This document shows positions 1-6,477 of a stretch of 10,137 bases of DNA, in pieces. The stretch covers positions 179,255 to 189,391 of the forward strand of contig NW_003148274.1 in assembly GCF_000003605.2 (NCBI RefSeq), read 5' to 3'. The translations under genes and the position numbers were made by a program. Every line of letters starts with the position of its first letter. Positions within the stretch are counted from its first letter, which is position 1. The stretch is from Saccoglossus kowalevskii (lineage: Eukaryota; Hemichordata; Enteropneusta; Harrimaniidae). The notes beneath the pieces were generated by a model that did not search any database, had not been told where the DNA came from, and worked only from the letters and a program-made list of their open reading frames with translations.

Positions 1-2
1 AG

Positions 3-315
3 ATTTTGAAAACAAAGTGGGTTTTAAAAACGAAAATGAATTTTGAAATCAAAAATGGGTTTTAAAAATGAATTTTGAAATCAAAAATGGATTTTAAAAA
101 CAAAAATGGATTTTAAAAACGAAAATGGATTTTAAAAACAAAAATGGATTTTAAAAACGAAAATGGATTTTAAAATCAAAAATGGATTTTGAAAATGAAA
201 ATGGATTTAAAACAAATGAAAATGGATTTTGAAAACGAAAATGGATTTTGAAATCAAAAAATGGATTTTGAAAATGAAAACGGATTTTGAAAACGGATTT
301 TAAAAACGAAAATGG
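3..315. repeat. AT-rich 19-bp minisatellite, about 17 units
   Basis: Tandem units of 19 bp run through this block. The commonest form is attttaaaaacgaaaatgg, with variants that swap attttgaaaa for attttaaaa and caaaaatgg for cgaaaatgg. Most units are exactly 19 bp; two short 13-bp units sit at 59-71 and 284-296 and a 21-bp unit at 205-225. There is higher-order structure: positions 91-128 and 129-166 are an identical 38-bp pair, and the units at 40-58 and 72-90 are identical, so recent duplication involved dimers. The period is not a multiple of three and the unit contains stop-forming TTTTAAAA or TTTTGAAAA, so it does not encode a repeat protein. The array may continue upstream of the window. 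Confidence 0.95.
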
Positions 316-654
316 ATTCAAACAATTGTTTTTTATAATGAAAACATATATCAGAAGCGAAAGTGTTGTTTAAAAATCGATTTCAGAACCGAAAATGGTT
401 ATTGAAAAGGAATTATAAATAAAAAATAATTGTGAAAATAGTTTTATAAAATGCCATGTTGTGAGCCACCTCGGTTGCCGTAGTAGTCAGTCTCGGCATC
501 CGACAATAAAATCCGACAATCTCAAAACACTTCAATGTGTCCATTTTTTCACTGTTGATGCGACATATACCATTTAATTACACTGACAATAACAAAACAG
601 TAGTACTATGTAATGAGAATAACATGTTAATATACATGTATAGCATTAAAGTGT
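316..654. other. AT-rich spacer with decayed minisatellite tail
   Basis: Up to about 450 the sequence still contains scattered fragments resembling the preceding 19-bp unit (for example cgaaaatgg-like pieces near 390-400), so the array appears to fade out here. A short GC-richer piece lies at 455-520. I see no open frame, RNA gene or strong regulatory motif in the remainder. Confidence 0.6.
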
Positions 655-708
655 GAAGCGCCGTTTCGATATGGGTCCGACGCGACGTATACGAAGCGTC
701 CGAACACG

Positions 709-728
709 TGTTTGTTTACACGAAATTC
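709..728 (+). repeat. Left arm of 20-bp perfect inverted repeat
   Basis: The sequence tgtttgtttacacgaaattc here is exactly the reverse complement of 1809-1828. The match stops abruptly at both ends. It contains a forkhead-type TTGTTTAC core and partly overlaps a CACGTG E-box (705-710). The arms are about 1.1 kb apart from outer edge to outer edge. Confidence 0.9.
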
Positions 729-884
729 TACCACACGCTGCGCGCCGGTTGTGGCACGTTAAAATAGGCGCCCACCGTGAGAGATCATCGTCTGAATCGC
801 ACGGTTTCGCTAAAGCCAACCATTCATAACCGGCCCACGAACATTAATGTTGAGGCTACGTCCGAATAAATGGTCCTTGGCTGG

Positions 885-896
885 CAAGATGGCGAG
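885..896 (+). promoter_or_regulatory. YY1/TISU-like element overlapping an ATG
   Basis: CAAGATGGCGAG fits the TISU/YY1 consensus SAASATGGCGGC at the first ten positions and differs at the last two. TISU elements are known to act both as YY1 binding sites and as start codons of transcripts with very short 5' leaders. The ATG (889) also has A at -3 and G at +4, a strong Kozak context. The same CAAGATGGCG ten-mer recurs on the minus strand at 3941-3950. Confidence 0.5.
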
Positions 897-990
897 AGAT
901 TTGATGATGGTTGTTGTTTACTGTTTGCTCTTTATTCAATATGTTATTGGGTGGGAGAACGATATTTTGCTTAAATCAGGCCAAATATGA
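889..990 (+). CDS. Candidate first exon: signal-peptide-like N terminus
   Basis: The frame from ATG 889 reads 33 codons to TGA at 988-990. Its start, MARDLMMVVVYCLLFIQYVI, has a short charged n-region followed by about 16 hydrophobic residues, the profile of a secretion signal or membrane anchor; a polar stretch beginning Trp-Glu-Asn-Asp follows. The start codon has a strong Kozak context and lies in a YY1/TISU-like element at the edge of a CpG-dense patch. A possible splice donor (GG|GTGGGA) sits at 950/951 and would end the exon right after the hydrophobic segment, with later exons downstream. I recognise no family. The frame is short enough to arise by chance; what lifts it is the coincidence of hydrophobic profile, start context and CpG density. 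A downstream exon has not been identified. Confidence 0.25.
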   Translation: MARDLMMVVVYCLLFIQYVIGWENDILLKSGQI

Positions 991-1057
991 AACGTTACAT
1001 TGTGTAGTCTTCAGGTGTTTTTATCCAGAGAACATTGCTACTCAGCTTTAGGCTATA

Positions 1058-1074
1058 ATTATGGTTACCATAAT
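1058..1074. repeat. 17-bp palindrome containing GTTACCAT half X-box
   Basis: Two 8-base arms, attatggt and accataat, flank a single central T. The right side contains GTTACCAT, the left half of the RFX X-box motif found complete at 10029-10042. As a regulatory site this one alone is weak. Confidence 0.5.
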
Positions 1075-1148
1075 AAAAAAAACCATCAATTGAAATATTT
1101 GCGCGTTTAACTACTTTCAATAAAAGCTACTCGTCAAAAGGTAATATT

Positions 1149-1340
1149 ACGTGACATCAATATTTCAAAAAACAGTGAAGTAATTGATACGGTTATATAT
1201 CCTTGCTGTTACGTTCCTCGGGCTACCAAGTCTCGCCTTATGTCATGTGACACCAATATTTTAAAATAGTGAGGTAATTGATACTGTTTGAAATGTGTTG
1301 TTACGCTATTGGGGCTACCTTGTATTGCCTCCAGTCACAC
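1149..1340. repeat. Diverged tandem duplication, unit about 96 bp
   Basis: The block from about 1149 to 1244 aligns with about 1245 to 1340. Shared blocks, in order, are rYGTGACAYCAATATTT, AGTGARGTAATTGATAC, TGTTACG and GGGCTACC, at matching offsets, with a short indel in the A-run and scattered substitutions. The copies are clearly old. I see no open frame conserved between them and no further copy in the window. Confidence 0.8.
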
Positions 1341-1552
1341 TATCTGCCGGTAGATTACATATATACACGTCGGGATTTCTTTATTTAACATTATTCGCCG
1401 TTCTCAGAAAAGGGCGTTTTCCACGCAGAATATTGTGTATGTGCCCAGCTTGTTTGAATTCGTGATTTCTTCACAGTAAATGTTTCCCGTTACTAGAAAT
1501 CTAAATGCATGGTAACGTTTTAATGTTATAAAACATCAGAGTAGTCACACAT

Positions 1553-1808
1553 CGCCACAGTCGTCACGGGACGCCACAACCGTCATGCGGCGCCACGGGC
1601 GCCACGTAGCGTCACGCGGCGCCACAGTTGTCACGTAGCGCCTCAGTCGTCATGCAACGCCAAAGTAGACACGCAACACCACAGCTGCACGCAACGCCGT
1701 AGTTGTTATGTGGCGCCACGGGCGTCACGCGGCGCCACAGCCGTCACGCAACGCCACAGCCGTCATGCAGCGCCACGGAAATCACGTAGCACCACAGTCG
1801 TCACGTTC
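1553..1808. repeat. GC-rich 19-bp minisatellite, about 14 units
   Basis: Units follow the pattern cgccacagccgtcacgcag, mostly exactly 19 bp (for example 1733-1751, 1752-1770 and 1771-1789). One 18-bp unit lies at 1677-1694 and one 10-bp half unit at 1610-1619. The unit is itself a dimer of two related halves (CGCCACagc and CGTCACGcag), and the lone half unit supports growth from a 9-10 bp ancestor. It is far richer in GC and CpG than its surroundings. It ends exactly where the inverted-repeat arm 1809-1828 begins. It shares the 19-bp period with the array at 3-315 but no sequence. Confidence 0.95.
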
Positions 1809-1828
1809 GAATTTCGTGTAAACAAACA
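1809..1828 (-). repeat. Right arm of 20-bp perfect inverted repeat
   Basis: This arm begins directly after the last unit of the GC-rich minisatellite and is the exact reverse complement of 709-728. The outer flanks of the two arms (CGAACACG on the left, ATGGTTCA on the right) share no obvious target-site duplication, so a transposon assignment is not secured. Confidence 0.9.
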
Positions 1829-2166
1829 ATGGTTCACAACATGCTTGATTTAAACTAACCATTGAGCATAACGTCGTTTGCAGAACTTGCATTACCAGAG
1901 ATACCGTATCTAGTATCTAGTGGGGTGGTCGATAGTGATTGGAACGCCGTATATACTAGCATATTAGGGAATCAATTACTCATGTCAAGGTGTGAATAAT
2001 GACCCTCAATTTCCCTGGACTTTGTCATACTCCCGTTTAAAAGTAATAATTTCAAACCACGGTATTTTTCACGATAGGTACTCTCTAGCATGAATATCAA
2101 GCACAAGCATGACACATCTTCCTCAGCAATTACCTGATGGAGGTGCCATCTACGTAACGCGGTTAT

Positions 2167-2182
2167 CCACGCGTGTTTCCTA
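2167..2182 (+). repeat. 16-bp inverted repeat arm (partner 5030-5045)
   Basis: The sequence ccacgcgtgtttccta is the exact reverse complement of 5030-5045. It contains the CACGCGTG palindrome. The match does not extend outward on either side, so the arms may be shared protein-binding sites rather than remains of one duplication. Confidence 0.7.
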
Positions 2183-3005
2183 ATTCATATCCGGTGTTAT
2201 TTATGCATAATTGCAGTCTTTCGCAATTAATTAGCATCGATAGACAAATATTTACTACATCTGCTCGCCCATGACAGACTCGAATCGAAGACTCGAATTT
2301 ATCCACTGAAACATAGCCGTTAGAAGTCGCTTACACGTGTCTGATTTCACCCTTTAACTATAGACAGTTTTCTAGACCTATACTACACATGCTTTAAGAC
2401 ATAGTATAGCGTATCACATGCATCTCTATTGTAAAAAAAACACAAACTCAGATTAAGTAAGCCATTTGAGAGATGATCACAGGGACATTCTTATCAGTGC
2501 GAACGCGATAGAACTCGCTACATTAAATCGGATTGAGATGTGACTTGTCAACATCACAAATCTATTATAGCGGTTTCCTCAATTTTTAAACATTTTAAAA
2601 TATTTCAAAATTTGAGGTGTTAATCCGATCTACCCTTTATAAAAGACGTTTCATATTTGTGTGTGTACCGTGATTGTAGTATATTGATGTTAGTCCGCTG
2701 AAATGAAGAAACGACGTACTGAGTTATGTTTTAGATCGTCACACAACACACGTGTTTGTCCCTGCAATAGATATACTCATTTCACCAGGTGGGTTGATCA
2801 GTTTTTTTTACAAGTACGGTATTCAGCGGAACACTGAAAGGTTCAGAGTGACAGTTATCTCAGATCGTATTTTTTCAACTATACTAGTAACCTATAAACT
2901 TATTAAAGATTTATTCCTTCCGTCGCCAATGCCAACTCAGTCTTGCCAGAAAATCGACAGGGAGAATGTCTGATTGCCTGATTCGTAAATTTACAAAAGA
3001 AAAAT

Positions 3006-3068
3006 ATTTAGGAGTTTCGATCAAAACGCATAAGCATATTTTAAAATATATGCGTGTGTTTCCTAAAT
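3006..3068. repeat. Imperfect hairpin of about 63 nt
   Basis: Outer arms atttagga (3006-3013) and tcctaaat (3061-3068) pair perfectly over 8 bp. Inner cgcata (3027-3032) pairs with tatgcg (3049-3054), and an alternative inner fold uses gcatat (3034-3039) against atatgc (3048-3053). The size is in the range of a microRNA precursor. However, the middle of the stem is poorly paired and AT-rich, so a microRNA is not supported beyond the shape. Confidence 0.4.
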
Positions 3069-3448
3069 TACCTAAACAAATTAATATGATAAAAAATACC
3101 GAGCAGTTGGGGATCGTTTGGCATGAATATTTGGTGAGAGAATTTAATATTGTCTCAACATTCTGTCATATAAATTCCTCAATGCGAAAAATGTTGTTGA
3201 TGTTTCTATCTATTCAATAATAAATTATCATTTATGGCCGAGATATAAAAGTTTATGAGCGAACCGGCGGTGTAATATCAGTCAATATTTATTGGTGAAA
3301 GACGGTTTTATTGCCAATAATGTTACATATACCAGACGACATCCCCGAGACCCCATTGGTTGCAATGAATCCTCATTCAACATGAAAATAGGTCATTGCT
3401 ACTTGCGAATAGCGCTCGGAATTTCAGCACCTGTTCAACACGAATTAA

Positions 3449-3649
3449 AACAGTCCTATTATCAACCTCACGATGAGAAAAAACGTGTTTTCAATATTTA
3501 ATTTTAGCGTTCCGTTTCAGGATGCCCTGGGAGAATTGTATTGGGTTTGGAACTGTCTGACCCCAACGAGCAATTACTCGGAGAGTTGTCTTCTTAGCCG
3601 GAACGTTACTCTATTAGCTTGCAGCTGTAATACTTCGCTATTTGGCTGA
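3449..3649 (+). other. Open stretch with acceptor-like tract, possible exon
   Basis: This frame is open from 3449 to a TGA at 3647-3649 and has an ATG at 3473 (58 residues). Within it a pyrimidine-rich tract ending in TTTCAG (3515-3520) could be a splice acceptor, and the part after it is less AT-rich than its surroundings. That part carries four cysteines and three N-glycosylation sequons (NYS, NVT and NTS), as an extracellular segment might. I recognise no domain. Frames of this length are expected by chance in a 10-kb window, and no exon partner is identified, so this is only a candidate. It is on the same strand as the candidate signal-peptide exon at 889, which is suggestive but not evidence of linkage. 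Confidence 0.15.
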
Positions 3650-3835
3650 CGACGATTCCCGGCGACAATTGTCTCTTTTGTGTAATGGTTGAATGAGCCA
3701 CTCATTAGGTTGGCAGAATGTAGAGAACTACTACATAAGCTGGACAATATAAACCTACAATGGCAACTAGCAAGAATTTTAGAATTCTCTCGTATATCTC
3801 ATCCCACCAGAAGAACGCGTGCGAGCATTGATTAG

Positions 3836-3946
3836 TCACCATGCGTCATACTTTGTCTGTATGCTTTCCGTTCGAACAAATACATCGTTTGTCGGTTTCA
3901 TTGTCACGTGACATTTGTCGTCAGAGTACGTCACTGAAACCGCCAT
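3836..3946 (-). CDS. Candidate minus-strand first exon in TISU context
   Basis: The minus-strand ATG (3944-3946) sits in CAAGATGGCGGT, an 11 of 12 match to the TISU/YY1 consensus with A at -3 and G at +4. It opens 36 codons, starting MAVSVTYSDDKCHVTMKPTN, to a TGA at 3836-3838. The peptide is polar, of mixed composition, and matches no family I know. A donor-like AAA|GTATGA near the end of the frame (GT about 3850) could splice it onward, in the direction of lower coordinates. The CACGTG E-box and CRE-like half site fall within the frame. The start context is the main support; the length alone would be unremarkable, and no CpG-dense patch lies upstream on this strand. It could equally be a YY1 site with an incidental open frame. 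Confidence 0.2.
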   Translation of the reverse strand: MAVSVTYSDDKCHVTMKPTNDVFVRTESIQTKYDAW

Positions 3947-3950
3947 CTTG
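3903..3950. promoter_or_regulatory. E-box, CRE-like half site and YY1 cluster
   Basis: Three recognisable sites fall within 48 bases. GTCACGTGAC (3903-3912) is a 10-bp palindrome matching the CLEAR/USF type of E-box. TACGTCA (3927-3933) is a CRE/ATF-like half site. CCGCCATCTTG (3940-3950) is a near-consensus YY1 site on the minus strand. Such groupings are common at animal promoters; activity here is inferred from motif matches only. Confidence 0.45.
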
Positions 3951-4958
3951 AAAAACAAATTTGTTACACTGCGACTTTACAGGTACGTGTAAATGGTTGA
4001 AGTGAATTACCGTGAAATTAGAACATTCCCGTTGGAATTCCATTTACCTTTAGTGATTGCGGCAGATTGTTTGAAAACGGCAGTATCATAGGAAGAGAAT
4101 TTACATTCTCGCAGAAAGATAACCGCATTACGTACAGGTTAATAGCTCGAGTCCCGTATCACAAAAATCGTTCAATTCGTCATAACTGTAGACTATAATC
4201 TATCCTCATCGTGGGATGCTTACCGTAATGAGAACCCATCCATGGGCACACAAATGTCAAAGCAACAGCATGTATCAACATTGACAGATCGGCATTGATT
4301 GCATTTGATTCCGTGTATTTCAATAACTGAATACGGATACGTTATCAAATACGTCCATTAGCAAATATATACATTACACTTTGAATAAACGGGGACGGGA
4401 TTAGTTTCAAATTCAGTAATTATATTAAACAACAAATAAATCACTGTCTCGAATTAATTGTCTATAGCTTCTGATTTTCGTAATTATTATAAAGTTAAGC
4501 GATTCACAATAAACGCGTCGTTATTTTCCATGAAAACCAATTTCAAAATGAGACTATATTACTGGCACGCACCATTAATTCAAAACGCATGCGCATTTCT
4601 TGCTCGCTATCGTCGAATAACTATTATTGTGATATCTGGTTTTGCCTTGTGCTTTTAATCTTATGATCGGCATGGACGGATGACTCAGTCTCGGTGTGTA
4701 ATAAGTACGGTTATTAATTAAGCATCCGTTGGGGGGTGTACGTTGGCAGAGGATTAGTGTAAGACGCGCCATGCCACAGAATGATGGCATACGTGTGTGT
4801 CGGTTCGAGCACGCAGTACATGTTTACTTTGATTAACATAATATTTACCTTGCCGAGTTTTCGGTGGTATTCCTGTAATAAATCAAAGAGTGGTCAAACA
4901 TTGCTTAGGTGTCTTCAATCTACCCTACTAACATTATAGAAAAAAGTCAACGTACTAA
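3951..4958. other. Spacer without a supportable gene
   Basis: No gene or RNA is recognised. Overlapping frames on opposite strands (4458-4658 plus and 4575-4790 minus) are short and resemble nothing known. A roughly 50-codon plus-strand open stretch ending in TGA near 4298 lacks an early ATG and is of chance length. A run of six G occurs near 4732. Confidence 0.55.
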
Positions 4959-5017
4959 GTCATAATAATGTCCCGACGTTGATTATGACCAATCTGGTCA
5001 ATTATTATTTAATAATT
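4959..5017. repeat. Run of three adjacent small inverted repeats
   Basis: Gtcataat (4959-4966) pairs with attatgac (4982-4989). The overlapping tgacca/tggtca pair, with a three-base loop, follows directly. Then aattatta and taataatt form an 18-base near-palindrome at 5000-5017. All are short, and the last is AT-only, so chance is not excluded. Their end-to-end arrangement is what stands out. Confidence 0.5.
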
Positions 5018-5029
5018 CAAGCAACTATA

Positions 5030-5045
5030 TAGGAAACACGCGTGG
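5030..5045 (-). repeat. 16-bp inverted repeat arm (partner 2167-2182)
   Basis: The sequence taggaaacacgcgtgg is the exact reverse complement of 2167-2182 and includes a CACGCGTG palindrome. It begins a GC-richer stretch (5032-5180) that leads into the promoter-like group before the 420-bp repeats. Confidence 0.7.
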
Positions 5046-5146
5046 CCGTCGAGGTCTCATTGGGAGTTAGAGAGCCGCGAGACTTGTGTTTGTTCCATTG
5101 CCTCCCATCGTCGTGCCCACTATTCTCGAAAGAGAAGCAAAACACA

Positions 5147-5225
5147 TCACGTGACCCTCTCGTGCTCAGCGAGATCTCTTCGGCTATTTGCATATAAAGT
5201 TTAGTAAAGTTGCACTATAAAAAAA
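5147..5225 (+). promoter_or_regulatory. Promoter-like group: E-box, octamer, TATA boxes
   Basis: TCACGTGAC (5147-5155) is an E-box palindrome. ATTTGCAT (5186-5193) is a perfect POU octamer in reverse orientation and overlaps a TATAAA at 5193-5198. A second TATA-like TATAAAAAAA lies at 5216-5225, at the very start of the tandem 420-bp repeats. An octamer placed next to a TATA box is the arrangement known from histone H2B and snRNA-type promoters. No histone or snRNA sequence follows here, so the target would have to be a transcript reading into the repeats. A 54-codon stretch open from 5033 to 5194 (stop TAA 5195-5197) has no ATG and is not called. Confidence 0.35.
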
Positions 5226-6477
5226 TTTTGGGGGATTTAAAGATTTTGCTCCAGAAATTGGACCCATATGACGTGCGTGTGAAATACAATATCGGTTTAG
5301 GTTGCGAACGCGCGCGGCGTATCGTGACGACTGAGATGTTATAGTACATCTGATTATTTCCCGCAGATTATTTTCTATTCCAGATTTGACTCACAGCTGT
5401 GATGTGGACAGACAGGGTTTGTTGCCGACTGACAGAGAAAAGGTCTAAGAACGATACGGGGAGTGTGCGTGGGTTATTTATAATATATTAAAAATGACAG
5501 AGTGAGTGGATTGCCATTTATTCGATAGCTTCAACACGGGAGCAAGGTACTATGTGGGCACAATGCCGTTCTGATGCAAAGTTTAACAATATTTTGAAGA
5601 GGATTGTTTTCGCAGGATTTCTACTCTGAAGCAAAATAAAATATTTGGAATATATCGCTGCGGAAATGGTTCTATGCGACGTATAGAGCGCGTGTAAAAT
5701 ACAATACCGGTTTACATTGCGAACGCGCGCTGCGTAGCATGACGACTGTGGCGTTGGATTAAATGTGATTATTTCCCGCAAATTCTGATTATTTTCTGTT
5801 TCAGCTTTGATTTGCTGCTGTAATCTGGACACGGTTTGTTACTGACTGGCGGAGAAAAGTCTATGAACTATACGGAGAGCGTGTGTGGGTTATTAGTACT
5901 ATATCAAACACGACAGAAAGAGAAGAGTGCGTGGGTTGCCATTTCTTCGATAGCTTCAACACATCAGCAAGGGACTATGTGGGCACAATGTTGACCTAAT
6001 GCAAAGTTTAACAATATTTAAATTTAAAGACGATTGTTTTGCCGAAATTTTCCACTGAAGCAAAATAATATTGGGGGATTTGAGGATGTGTCGCACCAGA
6101 AATGGGTCTCATGCGTCGCAGAGAGCGCTTGTAAAATACAATATCGGTTTACACTGCGAACGCGCGCGGCGTAGCGTAACGACTGTGACGTTATACTACA
6201 TGTGATTATTCCCGCAGATTATTTCGTATTTCAGATTTGATTCGCCGCAGGAATGTGCATAGGGTTTGTTACTGGCTGGTAGAGAAAGGGTCTAAGAACG
6301 ATACAAAGAGTGTGTGTGGTGAATTATTTCTACTATATCACACATATCACCGGAAAAAAAGAGTGTGTGAGTTGCCATTTATTCGATAACTTCAAAGGGG
6401 CTATGTGGGCGCAATGGCGTTAGCAACGTTTAACAATATTTTGAAGAAGATTGTTTTCGCCGAATTTCTCCTCGGAA
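5212..6477. repeat. Three tandem copies of a roughly 420-bp unit
   Basis: Three copies lie head to tail at about 5212-5630, 5631-6059 and 6060-6477. Landmarks recur in order in each: a TTGG(GGG)ATTT-type start; AATACAATAYCGGTTTA; GCGAACGCGCGC (5304, 5719 and 6156); a TTTCCCGC-type element; GGTTTGTT; a CCATTTATTCGATARCTTCAA-type block; ACTATGTGGGC; and GTTTAACAATATT (5581, 6006 and 6428). Spacing differs by up to about 20 bp and the copies differ by many substitutions, so the triplication is not recent. I see no copy elsewhere in the window and recognise no transposon family. Each unit combines a CpG-rich core with AT-rich flanks. Confidence 0.93.
5357..5364 (+). promoter_or_regulatory. E2F-type TTTCCCGC in repeat copy 1
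   Basis: TTTCCCGC is the classic E2F half-consensus (TTTSSCGC). The equivalent position in the second copy (5772-5779) is identical. The third copy (6208-6215) reads ATTCCCGC after losing one T. Retention may simply reflect shared ancestry of the repeats rather than function. Confidence 0.3.

Larger units (their letters stand above)
655..900. promoter_or_regulatory. CpG-dense patch, candidate promoter or 5' end
   Basis: My hand count gives about 28 CpG dinucleotides in roughly 245 bases, clearly more than the AT-rich flanks and above what its own base composition would give. It contains an ACACGTGT E-box palindrome at 704-711, a TTGTTTAC forkhead-type site at 713-720 and several CGCG steps. 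It ends at an ATG in a YY1/TISU context (889). A frame open from 650 to 829, with an ATG at 671 (52 residues), is very arginine-rich; CpG density alone would produce that, so I do not call it a gene. No TATA box is seen. A TATA-less CpG-rich promoter for a plus-strand gene is a reasonable reading but is inferred. Confidence 0.4.
1829..3448. other. AT-rich spacer without a supportable gene
   Basis: No recognisable gene or RNA lies here. Short frames of 73 codons (2752-2973, from a non-ATG start) and 84 codons (2966-3220, ATG) are within what chance gives in this composition and resemble no family I know. The stretch holds two ACACGTGT palindromes (2333-2340 and 2748-2755), a CACGCGTG palindrome (2168-2175) and a hairpin (3006-3068). 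These are listed separately or in the findings. Confidence 0.6.

Noticed and set aside
671-829. 52-residue arginine-rich frame in the CpG-dense patch as a gene
   Set aside because: CpG-rich sequence automatically yields many CGN arginine codons and few stops, and no domain is visible.
1553-1808. CRISPR array
   Set aside because: The repeats are contiguous 19-bp units with no spacers, so this is a minisatellite.
709-1828. Firm call of a DNA transposon
   Set aside because: The inverted ends are perfect, but there is no visible target-site duplication and no transposase, so it is kept as an inverted repeat pair.
2966-3220. 84-codon plus-strand frame from an ATG as a gene
   Set aside because: Its length is expected by chance in a 10-kb AT-rich window. 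The product shows no domain, signal or repeat, and no promoter-like sequence or splice partner supports it.
4740-4825. tRNA-like B box GGTTCGAGC near 4802
   Set aside because: The bases around it do not form the T-stem, and no acceptor stem or convincing A box can be placed upstream.
5518-5832. 104-codon minus-strand frame, the longest in the window, as a gene
   Set aside because: It spans the junction of repeat copies 1 and 2, its equivalent in copy 3 has a one-base deletion, and substitutions between copies show no third-position bias. It matches no family I know.
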